Positions 50,289 to 63,054 of a DNA stretch of 64,000 nucleotides are shown here, piece by piece. The notes under the pieces were generated by a model. That model did no database searches, had not been told where the DNA came from, and saw nothing but the letters and a program-made list of their open reading frames with translations. A program made the position numbers and the translations under genes. The stretch lies in NCBI GenBank assembly GCA_014529385.2, contig CM043951.1, forward strand, positions 111,127,469 to 111,191,468. The letters run 5' to 3'. This DNA is from Adiantum capillus-veneris. Taxonomy: Eukaryota; Streptophyta; Polypodiopsida; Polypodiales; Pteridaceae. How positions within the stretch are numbered: the first letter of the stretch is position 1; every line of letters starts with the position of its first letter.

Positions 50289-51817
50289 CTAGTAGCGATC
50301 TTGCACCTCCTCAATAGCACACTGCACAGCTGCTTTGATTACCATTCCTTTCAACCACCACTCACAGACCTCCTTAGAAAGCTTGGATACTGCCTTGGAA
50401 TACACATCACCTGTCATAGAGTGCACTTGATGCATATGAAGCACCTCTATCTCTGACTCCGCACTGCTCTTCTCACCTGTCATGCACTCAGTTCCAGCAT
50501 CGTCGAGCTCCTCTTCGTCAACTGTCCCTTCAAGGTCGATAAGCACCTCCTGCTTGTCGACTACAATTATTTTCTCTTCTATCGCTGCATCATCAAGCTC
50601 TACCAAAGAAGAGAGGAACTCGTCCTCTATTGCATCACCCTCGTCTTCTTCCATAGGCACGGCTGCTCTATTCCTCTTGGCAAGACTTTGCACATGTTGC
50701 ACCACCATGGCACATTCCATCGCTACCTTCATCAATACGGCGATTAGCACAACACTACACACCAGCTTTACCTGCACATCATCACTCTTAGGCCTAGACC
50801 GCTCCACTTGGTCTTCACTAGGCACCTCGGCTTGCATTTCATATTGCTCCTTGCACGCATTCACTGCCTCTCCACTCACATATAAGAGATCGAACTCATC
50901 ATACCTGGATTGGGACGAATCAGTCTCCCAATTAGTGTCTGCATTCATAGAACTACTGTCATTCGACTTAGTCTCCTCATTTGTTTCAAGATCAGGAATC
51001 TCCTCTAGCTTCACTGCTTTGACGTCGTGTGCAAACCGCACTTTTTGGCCTTCACTTCACTTCAATGGAGCTTGTACAGTCGCACTAGAATTTGGCAGCA
51101 CATTCTTTGTCCACTATGGAACCACTTGTACTTCCTCCACAATTGGAACTGCTCTAGCCGGTATCTTTGGCATAGGAACTACCCTATCTCTCTATAGCCA
51201 AAGAACCCCTGGTTCTTTTCGCACTTGCGCTTCTCTTTGCACCACCTGCGGCTCGGCTACCACCACATCACACTGCTTTGGCATCACTGCATTTGGCAAA
51301 CCCTACCTAGCCTCGCGCTTCTTCAAAATATTTTTGGTCTGCCCTTTCGTTAGAGCTACCGCCTCTTCATACAACATTGGGCCATCTATCTCCACCTTAT
51401 CTCGCACTTCCTCATGTAGGCAATCCATGAATTTACTCAACTTTAAAAAATTGGCATTTTCTGCAACAGTTACCTTGATCCATTTCCCCCATAGGTCTTC
51501 GAATTCCCACTTGAATGCTTGAAAATCACCCTCCAAGCTTTGCTTCAATCCATCTAGCTTCCACTTTACTTCATCCAGCTGCGCATCCGCAACAAATCTG
51601 CTTTGAAAAGCCGCCTCCAGGGCTTCAAAATGTGCCTTTTCTTCTTTGCCAGGCTATCGAACCATAGCCTCGCTTTACCATGAACTAGGAGCGGGAACAC
51701 CTGTACCGCACCCTCTTCTCTCGATAGACCACTTTCCAATACGAACAACCCATAGTCTTGGAGCCAAGTTTCTGCATCTTCAACCCTAGTGAAAATGGGA
51801 AATCCCGTCCAAGCCAT
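50289..51817 (-). pseudogene. gag: gag-like gene of element A, broken
   Basis: Start chosen at the ATG at 51817 (MAWTGFPIFTRVEDAETW), in a good plant context (GTGATGGC). Residues about 5-110 form a gag domain: WLQDYGLFVLESGLSREEG, HGKARLWFDSLAKK, then, after a frame change near 51640, FEALEAAFQSRFVADAQL and FEDLWGKWIKV, to LYEEAVALTKGQTKN. A stop follows at about 51303. The same frame, interrupted by three further stops between 51300 and 51050, leads to a long acidic tail (51041-50289), including MEEDEGDAIEDEF and IDLEGTVDEEELDDAG. The layout matches element B's gag, so the two are related. Confidence 0.7.
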
Positions 51818-51925
51818 CACTAACAACACCTGCTCTTCAAAGGCCGCACCTTTGGCATCACCAAAATCAGCACTTTGACATTAACTAGGGGCATCATCAT
51901 ACTCCTCAGTGGGGGCACCAAGAGA

Positions 51926-54282
<2,357 letters not shown>

Positions 54283-55522
54283 CGGTGTTGATGGTTTTAG
54301 TATTGAAATGTGTTAGTTTGGGATCTTGAGTGGTTGGGGAGGTGGTAAAGCATTAGCTAGTTTGTTTGTGTCAATTAAATGCTTATCTACTCACAATTAC
54401 AAAAGCCAACTTTTTATGCTTAGGAGTAGCTTTAGGTAGGTGAATTGATCTTGATCTAGAGCTGTCCATTAATGGTAATTTGCTTGAGTTTATTGGTTGA
54501 ATCAAAATTTTGAAAAGAGAGTGATTTTTGATTGAAACAATGAGAAACAAGGATCATTAAGATGTTTTGCATGGCTGAGGATCTCTAAGGACTAAAGAGG
54601 GCATCAGAAAGGACCATGCACATCAAAATCTAAATTCTGTAAGGTTAGAATTTATACGCGTATGAAGTCTCCAGAGCCAAAAAAAGACCAAATTTGGAAA
54701 ACAGACTGCACCAGAGTGTGAAAATGAATAACTATACCCTAGGAACACCTTAAGTTGGGGGTGAAAGCATGTTAACTTTTCATGCTTTTTCATGTCGCGA
54801 ACAATGCTAACTAGCACAATTTTGACATATGTTAACTAGTACAATAACTTGAGCTACATCTCCAAGATCTATGACATATGATATATCAATAGAAAGCACT
54901 TGAAACAAGGAATCCAAATGTACAACCTCCTACAAATTTTGATATTATTTGTAAAAAATTTACCGGACGCCTAACTTTTCGAAGATGTGCTAACTTGAAA
55001 CTGCTAACTAGCACAAAAAGCACGACAGGCTAACATGCTTTCACCCTTGGGAGTCTTGGCGGAGATTTGGGGACCAAACACCAAAAGGAGTGGTTGTAAT
55101 AAGAAAAAATCAGAAAGTTGTGTTTGGAAGCACTTTTAAGCTCTCAATTTTGCTGAGGACATATGTACATGATGCTAATAATTAGGGGAACTTAAGGAAG
55201 AAACAGATCTAAATTCTGAGACAGAGGACTTCATATGCATATGAAGTCTGCAGGGTAGATTTGGGAAATAATTTGCATGTGGTTAGCACTAAGCCATTTA
55301 GGAGGGTTATTTAAGCCTGACAACAAGAATTCATATCATTTGGTCACCTAACTTTACTTCTGGAGAGTATTTAGAAAATTCTAACAAAAAACAAAGAAAA
55401 GTGGGAAATTCGTGAATCATTGGCATTAAAACTTGATTTTGAGCACATAGGCTTATAATACACACCAAAGAGAACCTTGGGTTGAGGTTTAAGTTCATTC
55501 TGATCAAAAAGTCTTTATACGT
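54283..55522. other. Left flank of element B: host sequence with ACGCGT-type palindromes
   Basis: No coding region recognised. It contains palindromes at 54649-54669 and 55227-55248 and half of another ending at 55522. A stretch at about 54880-54990 resembles the interior of the MITE-like element at 28809. The sequence appears to continue on the other side of element B at 60434. Confidence 0.5.
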
Positions 55523-56672
55523 TCTCAAGAGTTTTTTGGCGCAAGGGATTGCGCATATGTACATACCCATGCATGGTGCATCGAATAAAGGATTGCCTAT
55601 TTTCCAGAGCCAGGTGGTTATGTGGGGCCCACATGTGTACAGGTAGGACAACATGTACATAGTGCATCGATTTTCACTATTACTAGTACCAGTGTGTTTT
55701 TTCTACAATAATGAGGAGTTGGTAGCGCGTAAAACTTCTTGAGGAAGCTATCGGCGGGCCGACCACATGAGGTAAGCAGGTGCGTCAGATGGCATCTAGT
55801 GGCGTCAGGAGGCCGAATGGGGTCAATACTTGCACGTGGATGAGTACGGACACAACGTGGGTGTTTCCTTGTGATAATTATGCAGAAAGGTCATCATGAG
55901 GACCATATTTTGGGGCCACTTCACGTGGTGGCGGGATGCATTATTGGAAAAAGCTGAGTGCCAGGAGTGCGGATGATGCAAAAAGGTGACAACTATGCAC
56001 TGCGAGGTTAGTTTTTGGCCTGTTCGGGGTCCGTTTGAGGTCATCTAAAAGGCCAAGGGTGCCCAACTAATAAAGCTAAGTGTGGGAACTGCAGAAAACA
56101 AAGAGAAGACTAGAAAAAAACGTGGAGAAGAGAGGAGGAACAGCCGCAAGTGTGTTTTTGCTGTTCTTGGAGCATTTTTTGGCCCTAAACTGCTCATCCG
56201 AGGTCGGATTTGAGCACTGTGACATTGTAGGGTGGGGTTTTTGGGCGTTCCGGACGCAATGGAGCTGTCCATTTTGCCAAATTCCTCACATATTTTCTGC
56301 TGTTTTTCTGTGTAATCTTCTCCAGTGAGTGAAGCCTCTGCTTAACTTTGTGGTTGTATCTGGTGTATTTCCTCAATACTGTGTAAACTATTTGCCCCAT
56401 TGGTGTTGGGCTGAGATTCATTGAGTCTAAACAACAGCAATTTTCCTCCTTTGAGCTGAATTGAGAGTGTGTGTGAGTGTGTATGTGTGAGTGTTGAGTG
56501 GGCAAGTGGGAAATCTCTCTCTTCTCACTCCGTCTGTGTGTTTCCTGTCTCGGCTAGGCTGGTTGTGTAAGCCGAGTGGTGCCCCATAATGTGTGTGTGT
56601 GTGTGTGTATCATCCCAAGAGTGTGTGTCGGGTCATTATAGAGGCGTTGTGTGTGTTTCCATCCCGCTGACA
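55523..56672 (+). repeat. 5' LTR of element B
   Basis: 1150 bp. It differs from the 3' LTR at only a few dozen positions by eye, and has a (GT)n run near 56590 that is shorter in the other copy. Confidence 0.9.
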
Positions 56673-56676
56673 TTCT

Positions 56677-56697
56677 TTGGTGCCCCCATTGAGGATC
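56677..56697 (+). other. Primer-binding site of element B
   Basis: TTGGTGCCCCCATTGAGGA lies a few bases after the LTR end. Element A has the same sequence with one change at the same place. I cannot name the tRNA with confidence; it has some resemblance to the tRNA-Asp-type site at 47427. Confidence 0.6.
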
Positions 56698-56748
56698 TTC
56701 TTCGAGTACCTTCTTCTTCAAGCTTCGAGATTCGGGATTACAGGTTGC

Positions 56749-56840
56749 ATGTTGCAGATTACAGGTTACAGGTTACAGGTTACAGGGACAGGTACAGGTA
56801 CAGGTACAGGTACAGGTGATTCACACAGGTACAGGTAGCT
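56749..56840 (+). repeat. ACAGGT minisatellite in the leader of element B
   Basis: Tandem TTACAGG units change into TACAGG units (about 56755-56817), followed by two more copies after a short gap. Confidence 0.85.
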
Positions 56841-57749
56841 GGAGTACAGTGATATACTAGCATTGGTGTCACTTGCAGTTGTTGTGGGTATGCATCACTT
56901 GGCGCCTGTTTGAGCGCATTTTCTGTTGGATTGTACGTTACTTGTGGAAACTGCCATGGTACGCCTTTGTGGAGCTATATATGGTTTTATTTGGCAGTCC
57001 CAGCCATTTATGAGACTTGGTCTGGAAGATAGTCATTTCTGAGACTTGACTATACGCGATTTGCATTAGCCTTCGTCTAAGGGTCGATAGCGTGAGGTTT
57101 AATTGAGCTGGGGGATTCTCAAATGTGGAGATCCTTTCGGTGATACAGGTAGCTGGAGCACCCTTTTCGTGACCTCGCCATAGGCTATGTACTAGTGAGT
57201 CCTATTTGATGCTCGGGTTCTATTGTTGACAGTTTATGCATACATATACAGTCTATATTTTGGGTTCCTACTACTCTACTTCTGGGGAAACTCTGCCAAA
57301 ATTTTTCCGAGTTGTGATGGCTGGTTTTTTGGTCTTTTGAGCCATTTATGCTATAATGCTACTGAAATTTTGGAAAAATCAGAGGATAAGTCAGGTGTGC
57401 CTTCTTGGGAGCTGCATGGTTGGCTTTAATGGATGATCAAAATGGCCCTCAATTCACTCCATTTCATTTAACTCAAAGAATCCAGATAAATGTTCATGTG
57501 TCCCGGAAGATTTTTTTCCAGCAGCGCATAGTCTTTATGTTCGGGCCAAGAAGATTACGAGAGATCTTGGAATGTCCTTTGCCTGTTGTAATTCCGATGA
57601 TCAACTATGAAAACTCATTTGATGTGCATGTGTTTGTCCTTATCTAAAGTTGAGCTCCATTGAAGTTTCTGGGGATTGGGTAGTGAAAAGTTTTGGGTTC
57701 TTGCATGTGTGTTCGAAGGGGTTCTCAAAGCATAGTAACTTGGGTAGCC

Positions 57750-59255
57750 ATGGCTTTCTCTTATCCGGAATTTCATGGAAGAAGTGGTGAAGATGCAGAA
57801 GACTTTCTGGAGCAAGTTGAGGTGGCATGCATAAGCAACACTATGTGTGATGAGGAGAAGATTTTGAGGCTATTTGGATTTCTTTTGAAAGATGAGGCCC
57901 GTGTTTGGTTCATGGATTTGGAAGCTAAAGAAGCAGTGGCTTCTTCTTATGGTTTGAGTCTTGACAAGTTTATAGAAGCTTTTTTAGAGCGTTTCCAAGT
58001 TTTTGAAGATGCAAATGCAATATGGAATGAGCTCAATGCTCTTAAGCAAGGTTCTTGTCAAGGTGTTGATGCCTATGTACAAGGTTTTACAGATTTATGG
58101 ACTCGTTGGTGTGTTGCTCTTAAGGATGAGACCCCCCCTTGTTCATTGAAGAAAAGTTCTTTTGTTGATTGTTTGTCACCTTGGTTGCGATTCGAGGTTG
58201 AGTTGAAGACGCCCGAGTTTTTTGAAGATGCGGTATGCATTGCAAAGCACAAGGAATGGAAGTTTAAGCGTCTTGAGGAACATGGTATCAGTACAGGTAT
58301 GCATGTGCAAAATGGATTTGACATGGAAGATAAAGTTAAGCCTAAACAGGTGAAAATTAGCCTATCCTATGATGTTTCTCGTTTCTTCCCAAGGTCTATT
58401 GTGAAGCGTAAAGAGGTCTTGCAGGTTGACAGGTTTATGGAAGAGCCTAAAGAGGTGAGTAATGCTTTGGATACAGGATTGAAAAGTCTTGAAGAGGATG
58501 CATTGGCTACTTGTGTACCTTGTGATTCTGGGTGTGAGTGTGAGGTTGAGGTTATTGATGATGAGCAAGTATCTTTGGATACTAGTTCCTTGGAAATTAG
58601 GGAAGAGGGCAAGGTTGAGAGCCATTTTGTGGATTTTTTGGATGTGGAGCCTGCTTTGAAGACATATTTTGATGTATGTGCAATGATTGAACCGATTTAT
58701 GAGCATGATTGTGGTTTAGAGCAGGGATCTGTATTCTTGGAGACTGATGAACCCATGCTAGAAGTTATGGATAGTGGTGCTAGCCATGATTATGATGTGG
58801 ATAAATTTATGTGTGATGATGAGTATGCTTATGATGATGAGAAAGGGTTTGGCATATATGAGTCCAATCTCAGCTATGTGGATGCCTATGCTAGGGATAT
58901 GTGTGCTGCGGGGATACTTTTGTGCTTTGGATATCAACAACTTTACCTTCACACAATGATTTTAACTACTTGGTTGCATGATTTGCATGTTGTTGCTATG
59001 GCTAGTGAAGCCAAGATGCCAGGTGATGAGTCACTTGAGTTGTCTCGATTGGTTGGGTTGAATGTGGTATGCAATATTTATACTTTTGGAGGTCCAGATA
59101 GGATGGATGTGTTAGTTGGATATGCCTTTGGTGCATTTTGGTTGATTGGTGACAAATATATGTGTGGTGTTATGATGCTTCTTGTAAATCAGGCGATATG
59201 TCTTTGGCCTTTTGATCCAGGTGGAATGAGCATCTACCAGTGCTGCTGCTGAGCA
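57750..59255 (+). CDS. gag: Gag-like protein of element B, intact
   Basis: I chose the ATG at 57750, in a strong plant context (AGCCATGGCT); an in-frame ATG at 57705 is the alternative. The product is about 500 residues. Residues about 5-175 form a retrotransposon gag domain, beginning AFSYPEFHGRSGEDAEDF, with LFGFLLKDEARVWFMDLEAK, LERFQVFEDANAIWNELN, FTDLWTRWCV and a FFEDAVCIAKHKEW end. The remaining part is acidic (ECEVEVIDDEQVSLD, DKFMCDDEYAYDDEKG), and the last ~100 residues are more hydrophobic. No CCHC zinc knuckle and no pol domain were seen. It would assemble the element's RNA into particles, with enzymes supplied by other elements; that role is inferred from the family. The frame is uninterrupted, unlike every other mobile-element gene here. 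Confidence 0.8.
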
Positions 59256-59290
59256 TGAATGCTCTAGCAAGCTAGGGGATGGGCAAATTA

Positions 59291-60433
59291 TGTCAGGAGT
59301 TTTTTGGAGCAATGGATTGCGCATATGTACATACCCATGCATGGTGCATCGAATAAAGGATTGCCTATTTTCCAGAGCCAGGTGGTTATGTGGGGCCCAC
59401 ACGTGTACAGGTAGGACAGCATGTACATAGTGCATCGATTTTCACTATTACCAGTACCAGTGTGTTTTTTCTACAATAATGAGGAGTTGGTAGCGCGTAA
59501 AACTTCTTGAGAAAGCTATCGGCGGGCCGAACACATGAGGTAAGCAGGTGCATCAGATGGCATCTAGTGGCGTCAGGAGGCCGAATGGGGTCAATACTTG
59601 CACGTGGATGAGTACGGACACAACGTGGGTGTTTCCTTGTGATAATTATGCAGAAAGTTCATCATGAGGACCATATTTTGGGGCCACTTCACATGGTGGC
59701 GGGATGCATTATTGGAAAAAGCTGAGTGCTAGGTGTGCGGATGATGCAAAAAGGAGACAACTATGCACTGCGAGGTTAGTTTTTGGCCTGTTCGGGGTCC
59801 GTTTGAGGTCATCTAAACGGCCAAGGGTGCCCAACTAATAAAGCTAAGTGTGGGAACTGAATAAAAATAGAGGGAAGACCAGAAAAAAACGTGGAGAAGA
59901 GAGGAGAAACAGCCGTAACTGTGTTTTTGCTGTTCTTGGAGCATTTTTTGGCCCTAAACTGCTCATGTGAGGTCGGATTTGAGCACTGTGACATTGTAGG
60001 GTGGGGTTTTTGGGCGTTCCGGACGCAATGGCGCTGTCCATTTTGCCAAATTCCTCACAGATTTTTTGCTGTTTTTCTGTGTAATCTTCTCCGGTGAGTG
60101 AAGCCTCTGCTTAACTTTGGGGTTGTATCTGGTGTATTTCCTCAATACTCTGTAAACTATTTGCCCCATTGGTGTTGGGCTGAGCTTCATTGAGTCTAAA
60201 CAACAGCAATTTGCCTCCTTTGAGCTGAATTGAGAGTGTGTGTGAGTGTGTATGTGTGAGTGTTGAGTGGGCAAGTGGGAAATCTCTCTCTTCTCACTCC
60301 GTCTGTGTGTTTCCTGTCTCGGCCAGGCTGGTTGTGTAAGCCGAGTGGTGCCCCATAATGTGTGTGTGTATCATCCCAAGAGTGTGTGTCGGGTCATTAT
60401 AGAGGCGTTGTGTGTGTTTCCATCCCACTCACA
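59291..60433 (+). repeat. 3' LTR of element B
   Basis: 1143 bp, starting TGTCAGGAGTTTTTTGG and ending CCACTCACA. Flanked on the right by ACGTGTATAAAGACT, the other half of a palindrome whose first half ends at 55522. Confidence 0.9.
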
Positions 60434-61180
60434 ACGTGTATAAAGACTAGCAACCCAGAATAGAGCGAAACTAAACAAAGATAGATGCTCAAAGTTTCCT
60501 TAAGCCTTGGGGAAGCCCTTGATTCATATTTCAGAGTAATTGGAGCAAAACAACGCTTAAGAAGAACAAGAAGCAATGCAAACACTCCTCATGTCCATGT
60601 TTTGGTCACAAATTAAACACATTTGATTCCTTACTCAAGTTAGAGAATTTGTGTTAAGTCCCTTAGTGCTAGGCTACCTCTGGAGCAACATTCATGTCAA
60701 TTGGTCCTAAAAGTCTTTATACGCGTATAAAGTATTTTTGATGCTATTGACCAATAATTGAACTTAAGACCACACAAGGGGTGTCAACACTCAACAAGAA
60801 GCACTGATCTGCAAAAATCTAAATCTGGTCAGAGAGACTTTATACGCGTATAAAGACTTTCTTACCCTAATGACTTCCAAAGTTGAAATGGTACATATCA
60901 TTGAATTCTAAGAGACCTTATATGCCACTAGCCAAGATTACACTCAAGTTGGAAAGAATTTGGGTGTGCAAGTGCCAAGAAACAGAAACAAGATCCTAAA
61001 TCAACCTACATCACCTTCTAACTCACACTAAAGTGGTCCAATTGTTATTTTGAAAATTTTTGTGGGTTGCATGAGTGGTAGAGAACCTCTCGTGAAGAAA
61101 GATTACCATTTCTAATCAAAAAGTCTTTATACGCGTATAAAGACTGACAGCCAGATTGAAGAGCAGACAGCATAGTTGGA
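60434..61180. repeat. Host sequence with ACGCGT-centred palindromes
   Basis: Palindromes with core CTTTATACGCGTATAAAG at 60714-60731, 60838-60855 and 61125-61142; the last extends to a perfect 24-bp palindrome (61122-61145). They lie 120-290 bp apart, often preceded by an 'atctaaattctg' phrase. No coding region recognised. Confidence 0.75.
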
Positions 61181-62339
61181 GACTGCCAAGTAATCCACTT
61201 AGCTCTGACAACATCTTTTGCTAGTCCATTCTGTGATAATAACATTGTAAGGTCCCCAACCCGCCTATACCGAGATCGGGATGGGATCCTTGACAGGTCT
61301 CTAGGTCTGATAAAAATCAGAGTCTCTAAACAAGAAAAATCCAAGGAATAGACCTTTACCATTGACAATGGCTTGGGTCTATAGCCTTAGAAGCAGACCT
61401 AGTCCTGTCTCGCAGCGGAAACGGGATAATGTATTCAATACGGCCTACAAACAAATTCTTATTCCGGCCCTATAACTTCATTATTCAGATTATGGTTTCC
61501 TTAACCAACACTTTTTTCTCCCTAACATATGTGAGGGCACAGCCGCTAGTAGATTCCTCTTCCGATTCAAGAAGTTTTCTAAATGTTTTAGTGCGCAAGG
61601 ATGGATAGTTACCTGACTAATCAGGTCCACCTGTCCATGATTGACAACCTTAGTCAATCCCCACTTACCACCCCACACTCACACATGATTCTTTTGTTTT
61701 TTAATTACTATCACATTGTTTTAACATTTAAAATAATGGTTTCTTTTAACTTTTCATCACAGTAATTCCTTCAATCAAATACATTGAAAAGCATTCTTTT
61801 AGCAAACAGACATCTTTAAACTTAAAACAGGGTACTGTCAATCAAAACATTTTCCATAATAACCATGACTAGTACTCTTCTTGTCTCAAGACCACCTAAG
61901 GGTGAAAAACGACACCCATTCCTTATTCAAATCCGGAGTGGATAAACCCCCACCCAAGGTTCCGGGTGCCCATACACCAAACCAGTTGCCCATACAACCG
62001 GGCGGCTCCCCTAGGAAAAAAATGGTATCCTAACTTATGTAGAAACATCAAGACATGACACGGAGTAGAAACTCATCGTTCATGGGGGTAACCGACTTAA
62101 CCGTGGCTAGAAAGCCAATCATTATCATCAATTTATATCAAGGAGTCGGAGGTGTCTTGAGACAAGCTGTCTTAAGGATGATCAAACATATCTTTCCTAA
62201 TTCAACTAGTTTTAACCCAAACAATTCTTTCCTACATTATAAACAAATGCACGCTGGAAGTTACCTTCCGTTTTCAGCCAGTTTATCCTTCTTACGTATG
62301 CAATGCTAACTTATAAAAGAACTTAAACTAATTAAAGAC
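61180..62339. other. Unassigned sequence
   Basis: No motif identified. On the minus strand there are phrases such as 'gatctcggtataggcgggttgggg' and 'gggagccgcccggttgtatggg', less AT-rich than their surroundings, which could belong to a retrotransposon leader or LTR. I could not prove this. Confidence 0.35.
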
Positions 62340-62525
62340 TTAATTGAATAATGGGAAACCCACCTGGGATTGATTGGTCATCTGTTGTTGTGCTGGCGCC
62401 TGAAGACTCTCCTCCGTAGGCCTACTACTAGGCCCGGCTTCGTCGTCATGCGATGCTCTAGTTCGTTTTGGAGCTACGTCCTCATCATCAGATGTAGGAT
62501 TTTCTCGGGTCCTTTTTGGTATCAT
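62340..62525 (-). CDS. Possible short first exon of an unknown gene
   Basis: From ATG 62525 the minus strand reads a charged peptide, MIPKRTRENPTSDDEDVAPK and then a Ser/Glu/Gln-rich stretch, open for 61 codons. A CAATCCCAG/GTGGGT donor-like junction occurs at about 62365-62370, so the coding exon may end there. A TTTTTATAAGGATA stretch lies about 20 bp upstream of the ATG. The composition (PKRTR, two similar charged blocks) resembles the N-terminus of some gag or nuclear proteins; no function can be assigned. Confidence 0.25.
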   Translation of the reverse strand: MIPKRTRENPTSDDEDVAPKRTRASHDDEAGPSSRPTEESLQAPAQQQMTNQSQVGFPLFN

Positions 62526-62539
62526 AACTTCTTATCCTT

Positions 62540-63050
62540 ATAAAAAGGACGTCTAATTATTAGGTAAATAGTTCAAAATCTAAACTTAACATTTGTATTT
62601 AACCGTAACCCATCCAAGGTTAAATTTATAGTCTTAATTGGTAAATTCTTGACCTAGTAATTTCTTATTTGTCTATATAAGCATGATAACTTTTTCCACC
62701 ACTTCCCTAAGGTTTTTCTAAGCTCTCCTAACTTTCTTATAATTTTCTATATCTTTTTCCTAATTTTCCCATCAACTTTTAAGCTAATAATCTACTTATT
62801 TTGGGCTTAATATTTATTGTATTTAATTTCTCTTAAAGATTTCATTTTCTTAATTTGATATCATAGGTTTGCACTTACTATAATTTTTCTAAAAACTTTT
62901 AACCACAAAGTTTATTTATTTTAATTAATCAATTGCTAAAAATAAGATTTTTGGTCCATTATAATTTACTAACCTCACTAATTAACTATGGTATATTTAT
63001 CACCAGTAGATAAGGATATTTTTTACCTCTGGTAATTATCTTATTATTTT
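62540..63050. other. AT-rich sequence with possible degenerate satellite monomers
   Basis: Strongly AT-rich. Phrases such as 'gctaaaaataagattttt' and 'ctttatataagc' suggest decayed units of the 152-bp satellite to the right, but the register is not clear. Confidence 0.4.
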
Positions 63051-63054
63051 CCAA

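Larger units (their letters stand above)
55523..60433 (+). mobile_element. Gag-only LTR retrotransposon B (TR-GAG type), gag intact
   Basis: Two highly similar LTRs (55523-56672 and 59291-60433) enclose 2.6 kb containing a primer-binding site, a short minisatellite, a single 500-codon gag frame and a polypurine stretch (GGGGATGGG near 59275) just before the 3' LTR. The right LTR starts TGTCAGGAG; the left LTR ends GCTGACA. ACGT lies outside both ends (55519-55522 and 60434-60437). No protease, RT, RNase H or integrase is present. It is the best preserved mobile element in the window. Confidence 0.85.

Noticed and set aside
50482-51522. 346-codon plus-strand frame rich in serine
   Set aside because: It is antisense to the acidic gag tail of element A; GAG/GAA-rich codons read backwards give serine-rich open frames.
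58073-58952. Minus-strand frames opposite the element B gag
   Set aside because: Shadows of the intact 500-codon plus-strand gene; no motif.
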